From the NCBI GenBank assembly GCA_028289405.1, contig JANQPP010000080.1:1-53717 (forward strand): a DNA stretch of 53,717 bases, given 5' to 3'. Position 1 is the first letter of the stretch. Each line of letters starts with the position of its first letter. The position numbers and the translations under genes were made by a program. Under the pieces are notes generated by a model. It worked only from the letters and a program-made list of their open reading frames with translations. It did not search any database and was not told where the DNA came from. This document shows, piece by piece, positions 1 through 9,711 of the stretch. The DNA is from Pirellulales bacterium. Its GTDB lineage: Bacteria > Planctomycetota > Planctomycetia > Pirellulales > JANQPP01.

Positions 1-8
1 AAGCGGGC

Positions 9-623
9 GTGGCCCCGAAGCCCGCTGCCAAGACGAAGGAGAAGGCGTCAGTTCCACCGATGCCTGCCAAGCCGGCTTATGCCCAGCCCAAGCCAGCCAA
101 ATCGGCCACCGATGAGGATCGCCGTGGGGTCATGGCTTATCTGTTTGGCTCCATGCTCGGAATCGGCTTCACGTCGCTATCCGCCACGGGCGGCTTGTGG
201 ACCTTAGGGGCCGCGAGGTTTTTCTTCCCGAACATCCTCACGGAACCACCCACGACGTTTAAGGTCGGGTTTCCCGGCGATTACGCCTCGGGCCAAGTGC
301 AAACTAAATTCAAGGCCCAATTCGGGGTGTGGGTTGTGAACTGGGAGTATGAAGGCCAGCAGCAAATTTACGCTTTGAGCACGGTTTGCACTCATTTAGG
401 ATGCACCCCGAACTGGCTCGAAGCGGAACAGAAATTCAAATGTCCCTGTCACGGAAGCGGCTTCTACAAGGACGGCATCAACTTCGAGGGTCCCGCGCCA
501 CGGCCTCTGGAACGGTACGCCATCAGTATCGCCGATGACGGTCAACTCGAGGTCGACAAAAGCAAGAAATTCCAGGAGGAAATGGGGCAGTGGGCCGATC
601 CCGCTTCGTTCGTGCTGGTGTGA
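9..623 (+). CDS. qcrA: Rieske [2Fe-2S] protein of a bc-type complex (5' end probably outside window)
   Basis: High-potential iron-sulfur subunit that passes electrons from quinol to the c-type carrier. Both Rieske boxes are visible: CTHLGC (C127, H129 as ligands, C132 for the disulfide) and CPCHGSGF (C145 and H148 as ligands, C147 for the disulfide), counted from GTG at 9. A Pro/Ala/Lys-rich N-terminus precedes one membrane segment near residues 42-72. The frame stays open to the window edge, so the true start may lie upstream. The next genes encode cytochrome b, which fits a quinol:cytochrome c oxidoreductase operon. Family assignment is certain; the start is not. Confidence 0.95.
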   Translation: MAPKPAAKTKEKASVPPMPAKPAYAQPKPAKSATDEDRRGVMAYLFGSMLGIGFTSLSATGGLWTLGAARFFFPNILTEPPTTFKVGFPGDYASGQVQTKFKAQFGVWVVNWEYEGQQQIYALSTVCTHLGCTPNWLEAEQKFKCPCHGSGFYKDGINFEGPAPRPLERYAISIADDGQLEVDKSKKFQEEMGQWADPASFVLV

Positions 624-816
624 ATCGGCAGTCAAATTTGCAAGTTCTGGTGCCCCGGTTCGATCGCTCAGCGGTTTCGCGGTTCAACTTGGGCATGTGC
701 CCGCCATGGATCTTTCACGCCCTTCCTCGGCCTGCCATGTAAAGATGCCGTTGCCCGGTCGAGTCCATCGAATAACTTACTGATTCATCGATATATCGCG
801 AGAACGAGCAGACAGC

Positions 817-1590
817 ATGGATCTTGGTGATACGATACGCAATTCCCAGATTTGGAAAAGTATTTTTCGTCACCCGATGCCGGTGGATCGCCGTAACCGC
901 ATCGTCGTGATGCTCACCAACTTCTTCCTGCATCTCCACCCGGTTTCGATCAAAAAGCAAGGCATCGCCCTGAGTTACACCTGGTGCATGGGTGGTGTGA
1001 CTTTTTTTCTGTTTCTTGCCGAGACCGTCACGGGCGTGCTCTTGATGTTCTACTATCGGCCCACGTTGGAATGGGCCTATCAGGACATCCTCGCGCTGCG
1101 GGATGTAACGACCTTGGGCATCCTTCGGGAACTGCATCGCTGGGGTGCCCACGGGATGGTGATTACGGTTTGGCTGCATATGTATCGCGTGTTCCTAACC
1201 GGCAGTTACAAGCCGCCCCGCGAATTTAACTGGGTCGTCGGAGTCATTCTGCTCTTGCTGACATTGCTTCTCTCGTTCACCGGTTACTTGCTGCCGTGGG
1301 ACCAGTTGGCGATTTGGGCGATCACGGTCGGCGCGGGGATGGCCCGGGCAACACCCTTGCTCGGATACGAGGGACCGGGGGCCCAATTGTTGCAACTGGG
1401 CGGAATCCCCATGATCACGAACGCTTCCGACGCACGGTTCGGCTTGTTGGGAGCGCGGTTCGTGGGCGAAGAAACTCTCAACCGCTTTTATATTCTGCAC
1501 TGCATCGCGATTCCGCTTGCGGTGGCGTTGTTGATCGCAATTCACTTTTGGCGCGTACGCAAGGATGGCGGCATCAGCGGTCCCCTGTGA
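817..1590 (+). CDS. qcrB: Cytochrome b, N-terminal b6-like subunit
   Basis: Dihaem membrane subunit of the bc-type complex, 257 aa with four expected helices. The haem-ligand histidines are H107/H121 in helix B (spacing x13) and H228/H243 in helix D (spacing x14). The x14 spacing is the b6-type signature, while mitochondrial cytochrome b has x13. The Qo-side segment [15 protein letters not shown] is present. It follows the Rieske gene by about 190 nt and precedes the separately encoded C-terminal half, so cytochrome b is split as in b6f and menaquinol bc complexes. The start at ATG 817 is the first in frame that leaves a normal family N-terminus. Confidence 0.95.
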   Translation: MDLGDTIRNSQIWKSIFRHPMPVDRRNRIVVMLTNFFLHLHPVSIKKQGIALSYTWCMGGVTFFLFLAETVTGVLLMFYYRPTLEWAYQDILALRDVTTLGILRELHRWGAHGMVITVWLHMYRVFLTGSYKPPREFNWVVGVILLLLTLLLSFTGYLLPWDQLAIWAITVGAGMARATPLLGYEGPGAQLLQLGGIPMITNASDARFGLLGARFVGEETLNRFYILHCIAIPLAVALLIAIHFWRVRKDGGISGPL

Positions 1591-1674
1591 TGCGTGGCGA
1601 CTGGATCCAAATTCCGTTTCGTGGAGTTTGGGCAAAATTTTTCATACTTGAGCCCGTTGAAGTAGCTTTGGCCA

Positions 1675-3003
1675 ATGCATACAAACGTTGCTGAGTTTCT
1701 CGAGGACATATCCGGATTCCTGGGCAGTTATTATCTGACCCTGGGGATCATGAATGCCTTGGCCGCGCTCTATCTTTGGAAGCAGCGAGGCAAGGGAGCC
1801 TTGGCTCTTTTGTGGCTGGTGGTCGGGATGGTCTATGTCATCCTTTCTCCACTCGCCATGAGCGGCAGTGCGGCGGCAGTCCCTCAATTGCCCGAAGGTC
1901 TGCGTAACTTCATCGATGCCAACACGGGGCCGGTGATTTACAGCGTCGGCACCACGGCAATCCTGGTCATCCTCTATCTATTTCGCGCATTCTTCGTGCG
2001 ACCGGTGGTCGCCTGGTCGATTTTGAACCTTTCTTTGCTGTATATGGGCCTTTCCATGGCGGATCCTGAGTTTGCCGCCATCGTCACGAAGCCGGATAAC
2101 GTACCGATTGTGGCGCTCGTGTTCCTGCTCGGTTTTTTCACCTGGTTGGCCACATCGAAAGCAGTGGAAAACGACCGTCGCGCGGAGGAAGGTCTCCCGC
2201 CTCAAGAGAAGGAAGACAACGAAAAGGTTCTGGTGTGGCCCGATTTGGTCTACACCGAACTGATCTGCATGCTGGCCCTTACCGCGATCCTGTTGCTATG
2301 GGGTATCGGTCTCAAAGCCCCGCTGGAAGAACCTGCCAGTAGCGTGAAGACGCCGAATCCCTCGAAGGCTCCGTGGTACTTCTTGGGTCTTCAAGAGATG
2401 CTCGTCTATTTCGATCCGTGGTATGCGGGCGTCGTGCTGCCAAGCCTGATCGTGGTCGGGCTCATGGCCGTCCCGTACATTGACTTCAATCGAAAAGGTA
2501 ATGGCTACTACACGATCTCGGAGCGGCCATTCAGCTATCTGATGTTCCAGTTCGGCTTTCTCGAACTTTGGATCACACTGATTATCCTGGGGACTTTTCT
2601 GCGCGGACCGAATTGGAATTTCTTTGGCCCATACGAAATTTGGGACACGCACAAAGTGCTTGCGCTCAACAACGTCGATCTATCTCAATACTTCTGGGAA
2701 GGACTGCTTGGCCGGGGTATGCCCAAAGCTTCGCCCGGCGCACCCACGTTCACTGCTTTGGGATACATCCTTTTGCGTGAATTGCCGGGAATCTTGGTCT
2801 TGGGCATGTATTTTCTATTACTGCCGCCGCTGATGGCCACCACGATTTTCCGAGGGTTTTTCGTGAAGATGGGATTCGTGCGCTACATGGTACTGGCGAA
2901 TTTACTGCTATTCATGGCGTCCCTACCCATCAAGATGGTGCTCCGCTGGAGCTTCAACTTGAAGTACATCGTTAGTGTTCCTGAATACTTCCTAAACTTC
3001 TGA
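1675..3003 (+). CDS. Cytochrome b C-terminal (subunit IV-like) protein with extra N-terminal membrane domain
   Basis: At 442 aa this is more than twice the size of a simple subunit IV. The first ~160 residues hold about four hydrophobic helices that I do not recognise. The part after ~residue 185 resembles the cytochrome b C-terminal domain: a helix, then a loop with NPSKAPWYFLGLQEML, then further helices. The Qo motif usually written PEWY reads APWY here, so the conserved glutamate is missing. It completes the split cytochrome b begun by the preceding gene. A role in quinol oxidation is inferred from family and context. The extra helices and modified Qo motif resemble those reported in some low-potential or menaquinone-type bc complexes, but that is recollection. 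Confidence 0.85.
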   Translation: MHTNVAEFLEDISGFLGSYYLTLGIMNALAALYLWKQRGKGALALLWLVVGMVYVILSPLAMSGSAAAVPQLPEGLRNFIDANTGPVIYSVGTTAILVILYLFRAFFVRPVVAWSILNLSLLYMGLSMADPEFAAIVTKPDNVPIVALVFLLGFFTWLATSKAVENDRRAEEGLPPQEKEDNEKVLVWPDLVYTELICMLALTAILLLWGIGLKAPLEEPASSVKTPNPSKAPWYFLGLQEMLVYFDPWYAGVVLPSLIVVGLMAVPYIDFNRKGNGYYTISERPFSYLMFQFGFLELWITLIILGTFLRGPNWNFFGPYEIWDTHKVLALNNVDLSQYFWEGLLGRGMPKASPGAPTFTALGYILLRELPGILVLGMYFLLLPPLMATTIFRGFFVKMGFVRYMVLANLLLFMASLPIKMVLRWSFNLKYIVSVPEYFLNF

Positions 3004-3064
3004 CGTGCCCTAGCTCCATCGCCAGCTCGCCTTGGAGCGGCCGTTTTCCTGTGGGAAGGTGTCG

Positions 3065-6000
3065 ATGCCCGCAACTGAACAAACTTGGCGCGACCAAAAA
3101 CTACTTCACGTCGTTTTCGGTGCGACCAGTCTGCTGATGCTGATCGCCACGGTCTGGATGCTCGTCCAAGACCATCGGCGGGAATGGAAGCCTTACCAGA
3201 AGCAATTTCGAGAAATCGAAACCGCTTCGCTGAACTGGCGGATCAATGAACAGCGCACTTCCGACTACCTCCAACAACTCACGGCGTTACAAGACGAACT
3301 AGCCGCGGTGGAATCCGTGGTTCCTCCCCGGGAACTCGTGGATCGATTCGTGGTCGAGGTATTGAATTTCCGGGCACGGCAGGAACTGCCCGAAAGTGAA
3401 GAGGCTCCCTGGGATGATGCCTATTTGCAATGGAGCGACGGCTACGCCACGGAGCCAACGGAACCATTGCTCACGCAATTGGAAGAGCGTGTGCCGGACG
3501 ATACGGGCATTCGCGAAGCGTACGAAAGTTGGAATGAGGCCGCCAGCGAATCCGAGGATGGCCAGGAAGCGGCGGCATCCTCTTCCGGAGCGGACCGGGC
3601 TCGCGAAGAGTTGTTTTCGCTCATGCAGCGGCAAATCGCGACCGCACGATTCCGAGAGGATTCCCTTTCCCGCCGCAAGAAATTCCGGGCAGCGGACTTT
3701 TCCGTCGAGGACAGCGTTTATGGCATGGCCGTACGAGACGGGGCGGACACGCAGGAATTGGACGAGATTATCGAGCAAGTCGCGGAGGTAAAGGACGAGG
3801 TCGATTCGATCGATCTCGAATTGCAGCGTGCTGTAACTTACCGCAAGACTTTGGAAGAAGTCGTGGCCTTGATGTCCGCGAAAGCGGAAGAAGTCCGCGT
3901 GCGCCTGCGGGACCATCAAGCGGAACTCAACCGCCTGCACTCTTCGCTGAAAGAGCGGAAAGCCAATCTAGGGAAGCGGATTTTAGAGCTACCTATCGTA
4001 GATGCCTTCGGCGGGCCGCTGAAGGTCGACCAGATCTGGCTACCCGACCTTACGATTGATATCAACTTCAAACGCATTGCCCGTTTCGACCGCTGCGTCA
4101 CGTGCCATCAAGCGATGCAGAAGACGCAGCCCGGCTCCGCGGTCGAACCGGCCTACCCCGCCGAAGAAGTCTTGACGCTATCTCTTCCGACTCCGGAAGA
4201 ACGCCCCGAGGGTTGGTCCGAGTCGGGCGAAGACTTAGAAACCGCTGCTGCCACGGATTCTCCCGAAGGCACGGATACGGATCCCATCGCACAAGCCTAT
4301 GGTATCGTGCTCGCTTCCCGAGGAGTACTCGACCCCGATGACGTCGTCGTCAGTGCGGTCTATCCGGAAACTCTCGGCGCTCGCGCGCAGCTACAAGCCG
4401 GGGATGTGATCGAGCGGATCGGCGATGCTCGGCTACATGACCGCCGCGAAGCCGTGCGGCGTTTGACTCAAGGCGTCACGTGGGGCGAGCCCTTGGCGTT
4501 GAAAGTGCGGCGAGGCATGCCTCACCCCTTCAGCACGCACCCTCGATTGGACCTGTTCGTAGGCTCACTAAGCCCTCATAAGATGTCGGAGTTCGGGTGC
4601 ACGATCTGTCATGAAGGGCAGGGAAGCGCTACGCAATTCAAATGGGCCTCGCACACGCCGAATACCCCTTTGGAGAGAATGGAATGGCGTCGCGAACATG
4701 ACTGGTTCAACAACCACCACTGGATCTTCCCCATGTACCCGGAACGGTTCGTGGAGAGTAGCTGTTTGAAATGTCATCATAATATCACTGAGCTAGAGCC
4801 AAGCTCACGCTTTCCGGAGCCACCCGCGCCGAAAGTCGTGCAGGGATATCATTTGGTGCGGCGATATGGCTGTTTTGGCTGCCATGAGATTAACGGCTAT
4901 TCCGGACCGGACCAGCGAGTCGGGCCCGACCTCCGCGCCGAGCCCACTGTCCATGCCGCGGCCGCGACGCTTTTGACCGACGCGGGACTGACGCCGGACG
5001 AACGGACGTGGGCCACCACGTTGACTGAAAAGCCAGACGACATGGCAACTCGCAACCTGCTCAAGGAGGCGGTCCTAGCGGACAGTGCCTTATCTCAAGA
5101 GGCGGGCGAGTCCTCCGCACGGCTCTCCTCTCGCTCGCATGCCATGGCGGAATTGTTAAAAGATCAAGAAACGCCAGGCACCCTACGTAAGGTTGGTCCC
5201 AGCTTGCGATATGTCTCTTCGAAAGTAGGCGAGAAATTCTTGAATAGCTGGCTCAGCGATCCGACCCAATTTCGACCCGATACGCGGATGCCGAAATTCT
5301 TTGGCCTGCACGATCATTTGCCCAGCGGAGATATTGCCGAAAAGTATGAACCGGTGGAGATCCAGGCGATCACGGCCTACTTGCTGAATAAGAGTGAGTC
5401 GTTTTCCTATGCCGATGCGGCCAGCAGCATCACCGAGGCAGCCTCCGCCGAACGGGGCAAACCGCTGTTCGAGACGAGGGGTTGTTTGGCCTGCCACTCC
5501 CACCAGGATTTTCCACATGGGCAGGCGACGCAAGGTCCCGACCTGTCACGGATCGGTGCCAAGCTGGCGCTGGAGGACGCGGAAGCGGGTCAAAAGTGGC
5601 TCTACACTTGGCTCAAGAATCCTAACACGTATCATGCCCGGACCGTGATGCCGGACACCATTCTCGAGCCGATCGACCATGGCGACGGCACCGTCACGGA
5701 TCCCGCGGCGGACATCGCGGCCTACCTCATGCAATCCAAGGGCTGGGAACCACTTTCCGAGGAGCCTCTCTCCGAAGAAGTGTTGGATGAATTGGTCCTC
5801 TCGCACTTGACCGGAGCCTTCACGCGGCGACAAGCGACGCAGTATCTCTCGATGGGGATTCCCGAGGAGATGGCGTCTCAACTGACCGGAGATGAGGTCG
5901 AATTGCTCGGAGGAATCGACCGGCAAAAGAAACTCAACTACGTCGGTCGCCGTGCGATCAGCAAGTATGGCTGCTTCGGCTGCCACGACATTCCCGGTTT

Positions 6001-7618
6001 TGAAGCGGCCAAGCCGATTGGTACCGGATTAGCGGATTGGGGACGCAAGGAACCGGCCAAAATCGCCTTCGAGCACATTCTGGAATACCTGGAAGGCAAA
6101 CACCATGCATCGGACCACGCTTCAGCCGAGGGACATGAAGTAGAAGAACACGCAACCGCGGAAGATGGCCACCATGGCCTGGATCCGCTGGACCTAGGTC
6201 CGGATGAAGGCTTGTTCGTGCAGGCGTTGATGAGCCACGAGCGAATGGGCTTTTTGTGGCAAAAACTCCGCGAACCCCGCAGTTACGACTATCGCAAGAC
6301 GGAATCCAAGTCCTACCACGAACGCCTGAGGATGCCCAAATTCAATTTCACGGAAGAGGAAATTGAGGCGATTATGACGTTCGTGTTAGGGTTGGTGGCG
6401 GACCCACCTGACGAGCAATATGTCTTCAATCCGGCTCCGCGGCGCCACGCGGAACTTGAGGGCAAACGCGTCTTGCAAAAGTACAACTGCGGCGGCTGCC
6501 ATTTGATCGAGATGGACCGTTGGCAGGTGGACTACGCGCCCGACGACTTGTTCGAAATGGAACCTCTCCCCGATTATGCATTCTTGACGCCGCATTTCAC
6601 TCCACAGGAAATCGCCGAGTCTCTGGAAACGGACGATCGGGGAATGGTGAGCGCCTTGTTAACGGGACGTCCCCGCCTCAGCGAAACGACCGCGGAACCG
6701 GAGATCGTGGATCAAGATTTCATCCCGGTCGCGGAGGATGAAATGAGTGACTTCAGTGTGGAGGAGCTATTTCATCCCTTCACACTGTGGAAGCCCACGG
6801 TCATCAATGGCGACACCTATCAGACGGGCGACCAAGCACCGCTGGTGCGGCTGGACCGCGTGCGAAATAAATATCCCGCTTGGGGGGGTGACCTGCCAAA
6901 CTGGATATACCCCAGAGTGCTGGAGAAAGAGCGAGAATTCAACCCCGCGGCCAGTGCCGATGAAGCGTGGGGCTGGTTACCGCCGCCGCTGGTGGGTGAG
7001 GGGAGCAAAGTCCAGCCTCAATGGCTGCACGACTTCCTGCTTGATCCTCACTTGATTCGCCCGTCGGTGATTCTCCGCATGCCCAAATTCAACATGTCCT
7101 CCGCCGAAGCGGCGAAGGTCGCCAACTACTTTGCCGCGGTGGACGGAGAGAAATATCCGTACGAATTCAATTCGCGATCCCGCGGCGGACGGCTTGCCGA
7201 TCTCGAAGCGGCCCACCCGAACCGCTTGTCGGATGCCATGAAGATTGTCACGGACAACAATTACTGCATCAAATGCCATGCCTTGGGTGATTTTGATCCG
7301 CAAGGCCAGCGCACGGCATTCGGCACCGACAAAGCGGCGGCCCCCAATTTGGCCCACGTGGCGGAACGGCTGCGTCCCGACTTCACGTTGCATTGGGTCG
7401 CGAATCCCAAGCGGTTCCTGCCCTACACGGGCATGCCGGTAAATATTCCCGCGGACCGGCCCGTGGATCAAAAACTGTACACCGGAGACAGCCTGGAGCA
7501 GTTGAATGGCGTAATTGACTTGCTAATGAATTTCGAAGTGTATTTGCAGGAAAAAACTCCGCTGAGCCCGTTGGTGAAAGCGGCGCCGACCACTGATGCA
7601 TCGGCGGGCGGCGAATAA
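3065..7618 (+). CDS. Giant octahaem cytochrome c with internal PDZ-like domain
   Basis: ATG 3065 is preferred over TTG 3032 because GGGAAGG lies just upstream; this gives 1517 aa. One membrane anchor (about residues 11-35) is followed by a charged, heptad-like coiled-coil region to about 320. Eight CXXCH haem c motifs start at C344, C512, C567, C603, C807, C970, C1142 and C1401. Between the first and second lies a PDZ-like domain (about 410-485) with VLDPDDVVVSAV and AGDVIERIGDARL. A His/Glu-rich low-complexity stretch lies near 1015-1045. Repeated DTRMPKF / RMPKFNF segments look like methionine-ligand regions of mono-haem cytochrome domains. Its position right after cytochrome b suggests that it replaces or extends cytochrome c1. 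Haem count is direct; function is inferred. Confidence 0.9.
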   Translation: MPATEQTWRDQKLLHVVFGATSLLMLIATVWMLVQDHRREWKPYQKQFREIETASLNWRINEQRTSDYLQQLTALQDELAAVESVVPPRELVDRFVVEVLNFRARQELPESEEAPWDDAYLQWSDGYATEPTEPLLTQLEERVPDDTGIREAYESWNEAASESEDGQEAAASSSGADRAREELFSLMQRQIATARFREDSLSRRKKFRAADFSVEDSVYGMAVRDGADTQELDEIIEQVAEVKDEVDSIDLELQRAVTYRKTLEEVVALMSAKAEEVRVRLRDHQAELNRLHSSLKERKANLGKRILELPIVDAFGGPLKVDQIWLPDLTIDINFKRIARFDRCVTCHQAMQKTQPGSAVEPAYPAEEVLTLSLPTPEERPEGWSESGEDLETAAATDSPEGTDTDPIAQAYGIVLASRGVLDPDDVVVSAVYPETLGARAQLQAGDVIERIGDARLHDRREAVRRLTQGVTWGEPLALKVRRGMPHPFSTHPRLDLFVGSLSPHKMSEFGCTICHEGQGSATQFKWASHTPNTPLERMEWRREHDWFNNHHWIFPMYPERFVESSCLKCHHNITELEPSSRFPEPPAPKVVQGYHLVRRYGCFGCHEINGYSGPDQRVGPDLRAEPTVHAAAATLLTDAGLTPDERTWATTLTEKPDDMATRNLLKEAVLADSALSQEAGESSARLSSRSHAMAELLKDQETPGTLRKVGPSLRYVSSKVGEKFLNSWLSDPTQFRPDTRMPKFFGLHDHLPSGDIAEKYEPVEIQAITAYLLNKSESFSYADAASSITEAASAERGKPLFETRGCLACHSHQDFPHGQATQGPDLSRIGAKLALEDAEAGQKWLYTWLKNPNTYHARTVMPDTILEPIDHGDGTVTDPAADIAAYLMQSKGWEPLSEEPLSEEVLDELVLSHLTGAFTRRQATQYLSMGIPEEMASQLTGDEVELLGGIDRQKKLNYVGRRAISKYGCFGCHDIPGFEAAKPIGTGLADWGRKEPAKIAFEHILEYLEGKHHASDHASAEGHEVEEHATAEDGHHGLDPLDLGPDEGLFVQALMSHERMGFLWQKLREPRSYDYRKTESKSYHERLRMPKFNFTEEEIEAIMTFVLGLVADPPDEQYVFNPAPRRHAELEGKRVLQKYNCGGCHLIEMDRWQVDYAPDDLFEMEPLPDYAFLTPHFTPQEIAESLETDDRGMVSALLTGRPRLSETTAEPEIVDQDFIPVAEDEMSDFSVEELFHPFTLWKPTVINGDTYQTGDQAPLVRLDRVRNKYPAWGGDLPNWIYPRVLEKEREFNPAASADEAWGWLPPPLVGEGSKVQPQWLHDFLLDPHLIRPSVILRMPKFNMSSAEAAKVANYFAAVDGEKYPYEFNSRSRGGRLADLEAAHPNRLSDAMKIVTDNNYCIKCHALGDFDPQGQRTAFGTDKAAAPNLAHVAERLRPDFTLHWVANPKRFLPYTGMPVNIPADRPVDQKLYTGDSLEQLNGVIDLLMNFEVYLQEKTPLSPLVKAAPTTDASAGGE

Positions 7619-7881
7619 GAGCAGGGGACGGAATGTTCCGGTGTTCGCGACCTTCAGTATTGGTCCGCTGGCTCTAAATTTGGCCGAAAGATCGAAATTT
7701 CTGTCCCTAGTGAAGCACCTGAGTATGGCCTACAATTTCATGTTTGGGGAAGGTGAGCATGCAATCCGTGGCGGAGAGCCCTCCGTGACGTATCTGGCGT
7801 TTTTTCGCATAAATGCTGCTCGCTCGCGGAGACGCGTGTCCTTCCCGCTCCACACGAACAACCAATGAGGAGACGATAGAG

Positions 7882-8661
7882 ATGAACATCCGAAGTAACA
7901 TTCGCTGGGGACTCGCCGCGCTTTTATTGGGCACACTGCCCACACTGGCCTCGGCTCAAGAATGGGGTACACTCACTGGCCAATTCATCCTCAAGGGCAA
8001 AGCTCCCGAACCCAAATTCGCGAATCCTAGTACTGCCAATGACGCCTTTTGTCAGCAGTTGGACAAAATCCCCCTCGATCAAATGGTCGTGGGACCGAAC
8101 GGTGAGTTGGCCAATGTCGTGGTTTATGTCAGCGACCGGAAGGTAAAGGCCGTTCATCCCTCCTATGAGGAGAGCGCCAACGCGAGCGTGGAAATCGACA
8201 ACAAGGACTGCCGTTTCCAGCCGCATGTCGTGGTGATGCGCACGAGCCAAACGCTGGTGATAAAGAACTCCGACCCGACCCCCCACAACAGTCGGATTAC
8301 TCCACTTTTGCCGCAGAACCCGGCGCGAAATCCTATCCTGCCGGCCAATCAGTCGTTTGAATACAAGTTCCGGGCTCAGGAAACTCAGCCGGTCAAGGTG
8401 ACCTGCAGCATCCATCCCTGGATGACCGGCCACATCGTGGTGCGCAACAATCCCTACGCGGCGGTGTCGGACGAAGAGGGCAAGTTCACGATCGAAAATC
8501 TGCCCGTGGGTGAGATCGAATTTCGTCTGAAGCACGCCGACTCGAAGTATATTGCCGGTGCGTCGGTGGGCGGCGGGAAGACCTCACGTCGGGGACAAGT
8601 CAAAATTACAATCAAGCCGGGAATGAACGACCTCGGCCAGATCGAAGTTTCGAACCTCTAA
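7882..8661 (+). CDS. Exported cupredoxin-domain protein (amicyanin-like copper loop), copy 1
   Basis: A 259-aa protein whose preferred start is ATG 7882, preceded by GAGGAGACGATAGAG. A Sec signal peptide ends near ASAQ. The type 1 copper pattern is present: H135 in TPHNS, then C175-x2-H178-x2-M181 in CSIHPWM. The Cys-x2-His-x2-Met spacing matches the amicyanin loop. The last ~60 residues (SDEEGKFTIENLPVGEIEF) look like a carboxypeptidase-regulatory or transthyretin-like beta domain. It lies between the multihaem cytochrome and a lipoprotein paralogue, so periplasmic electron transfer between the bc complex and the oxidase is plausible. Copper storage or sensing is an alternative. Confidence 0.8.
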   Translation: MNIRSNIRWGLAALLLGTLPTLASAQEWGTLTGQFILKGKAPEPKFANPSTANDAFCQQLDKIPLDQMVVGPNGELANVVVYVSDRKVKAVHPSYEESANASVEIDNKDCRFQPHVVVMRTSQTLVIKNSDPTPHNSRITPLLPQNPARNPILPANQSFEYKFRAQETQPVKVTCSIHPWMTGHIVVRNNPYAAVSDEEGKFTIENLPVGEIEFRLKHADSKYIAGASVGGGKTSRRGQVKITIKPGMNDLGQIEVSNL

Positions 8662-8690
8662 GCAACTCCTAACGGATTTTCTCGTAATCG

Positions 8691-9611
8691 ATGGAAAAGC
8701 TCACTCGCTTTCGGTGGCTGCGTTTCCGCGCCGTTCTCGCGCTCATAGGATGCGTGGCTAGTATCTCCGGCTGTGGAGGAACCAGCGTCGCGACTTACAC
8801 CACGGATGTGGACCGCGCGCTCGAAATCCGTGAATTGGTGCGGCAGTCGGAATCCGCAGACGGAGGCGCGACGAGTGCCGCGGTCGTAGGAACTGGCTGG
8901 GCAACGCTGGAAGGCGTCGTGCGTTTCGAAGGCACGGCGCCAGAACGCGCCCGTTTGCCGGTTAACAAGGACGTGGAAGTCTGCACGGCCGAACCGGAGG
9001 CGACACTCTCCCCGGCCTTGATCGTCGATTCCGGTACTCAGGGCGTGAAAAACTGCGTGTTTTATCTGCGGAAGGCATCGCGGGTGCATGAGTCGAAGCA
9101 GGGGCCCGGTGGAGAAGAGGCGATCTTCGACCAAAAGCATTGCGAGTTCTTGTCCCATGTGCTCGGGCTCTATGTGGGCCAGGAAATGAAAATCCTCAAC
9201 AGCGATCCCGTGGGCCACAACACGAAGATCGATGCCGTGGCGGGATTGTCCTTCAATCAAAATGTCGCGGCGGGAGATTCCATCACCTACGTGCCGGCGA
9301 AGGAAGAAAGCCTGCCGATTCGGGTGAGTTGCAGCATTCATCCCTGGATGTCAGCCTGGCTGCTACCACGTGGTAATGGATATTTTGGAGTTACCGAGAC
9401 GGACGGTTCGTTCCGCATTGAGAACCTTCCGGCTGGCGAAGAATTGGAATTCCAGATCTGGCACGAAAGCGGCGGAGGCCGGTCCGGTGCCCTGGCGGCG
9501 GTCCAGTCCGATACTATTTCCGTCGCCAAAAACGGGCGTTTCAAGATCAAGCTAACCGAGGGGGAAACCCGCCAATTGGAATTGGTCGTCACGTCCGCCT
9601 CATTTCAATAA
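8691..9611 (+). CDS. Lipoprotein cupredoxin-domain protein (amicyanin-like copper loop), copy 2
   Basis: A 306-aa paralogue of the preceding gene, 29 nt downstream. The N-terminus is a hydrophobic segment ending in a lipobox-like SISGC (Cys27), so membrane anchoring is likely. The same copper pattern is present: H176 in VGHN, C214, H217 and M220 in CSIHPWM. A C-terminal beta domain contains TDGSFRIENLPAGEELEF, close to copy 1. An extra N-terminal region of about 65 residues has no match I recognise. Tandem soluble and lipid-anchored copies suggest a relay or two partners. Copper ligation is read from sequence; electron transfer is inferred. Confidence 0.8.
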   Translation: MEKLTRFRWLRFRAVLALIGCVASISGCGGTSVATYTTDVDRALEIRELVRQSESADGGATSAAVVGTGWATLEGVVRFEGTAPERARLPVNKDVEVCTAEPEATLSPALIVDSGTQGVKNCVFYLRKASRVHESKQGPGGEEAIFDQKHCEFLSHVLGLYVGQEMKILNSDPVGHNTKIDAVAGLSFNQNVAAGDSITYVPAKEESLPIRVSCSIHPWMSAWLLPRGNGYFGVTETDGSFRIENLPAGEELEFQIWHESGGGRSGALAAVQSDTISVAKNGRFKIKLTEGETRQLELVVTSASFQ

Positions 9612-9711
9612 CTTCGCCACCGCGCGGTTTCCGTTCGTGGCCGTGCTTCTAGTTGTTCATTTTGGTTTACACGTACACCAATCTATTTTCCTATTGAGAG
9701 CCGAGTCTTCC

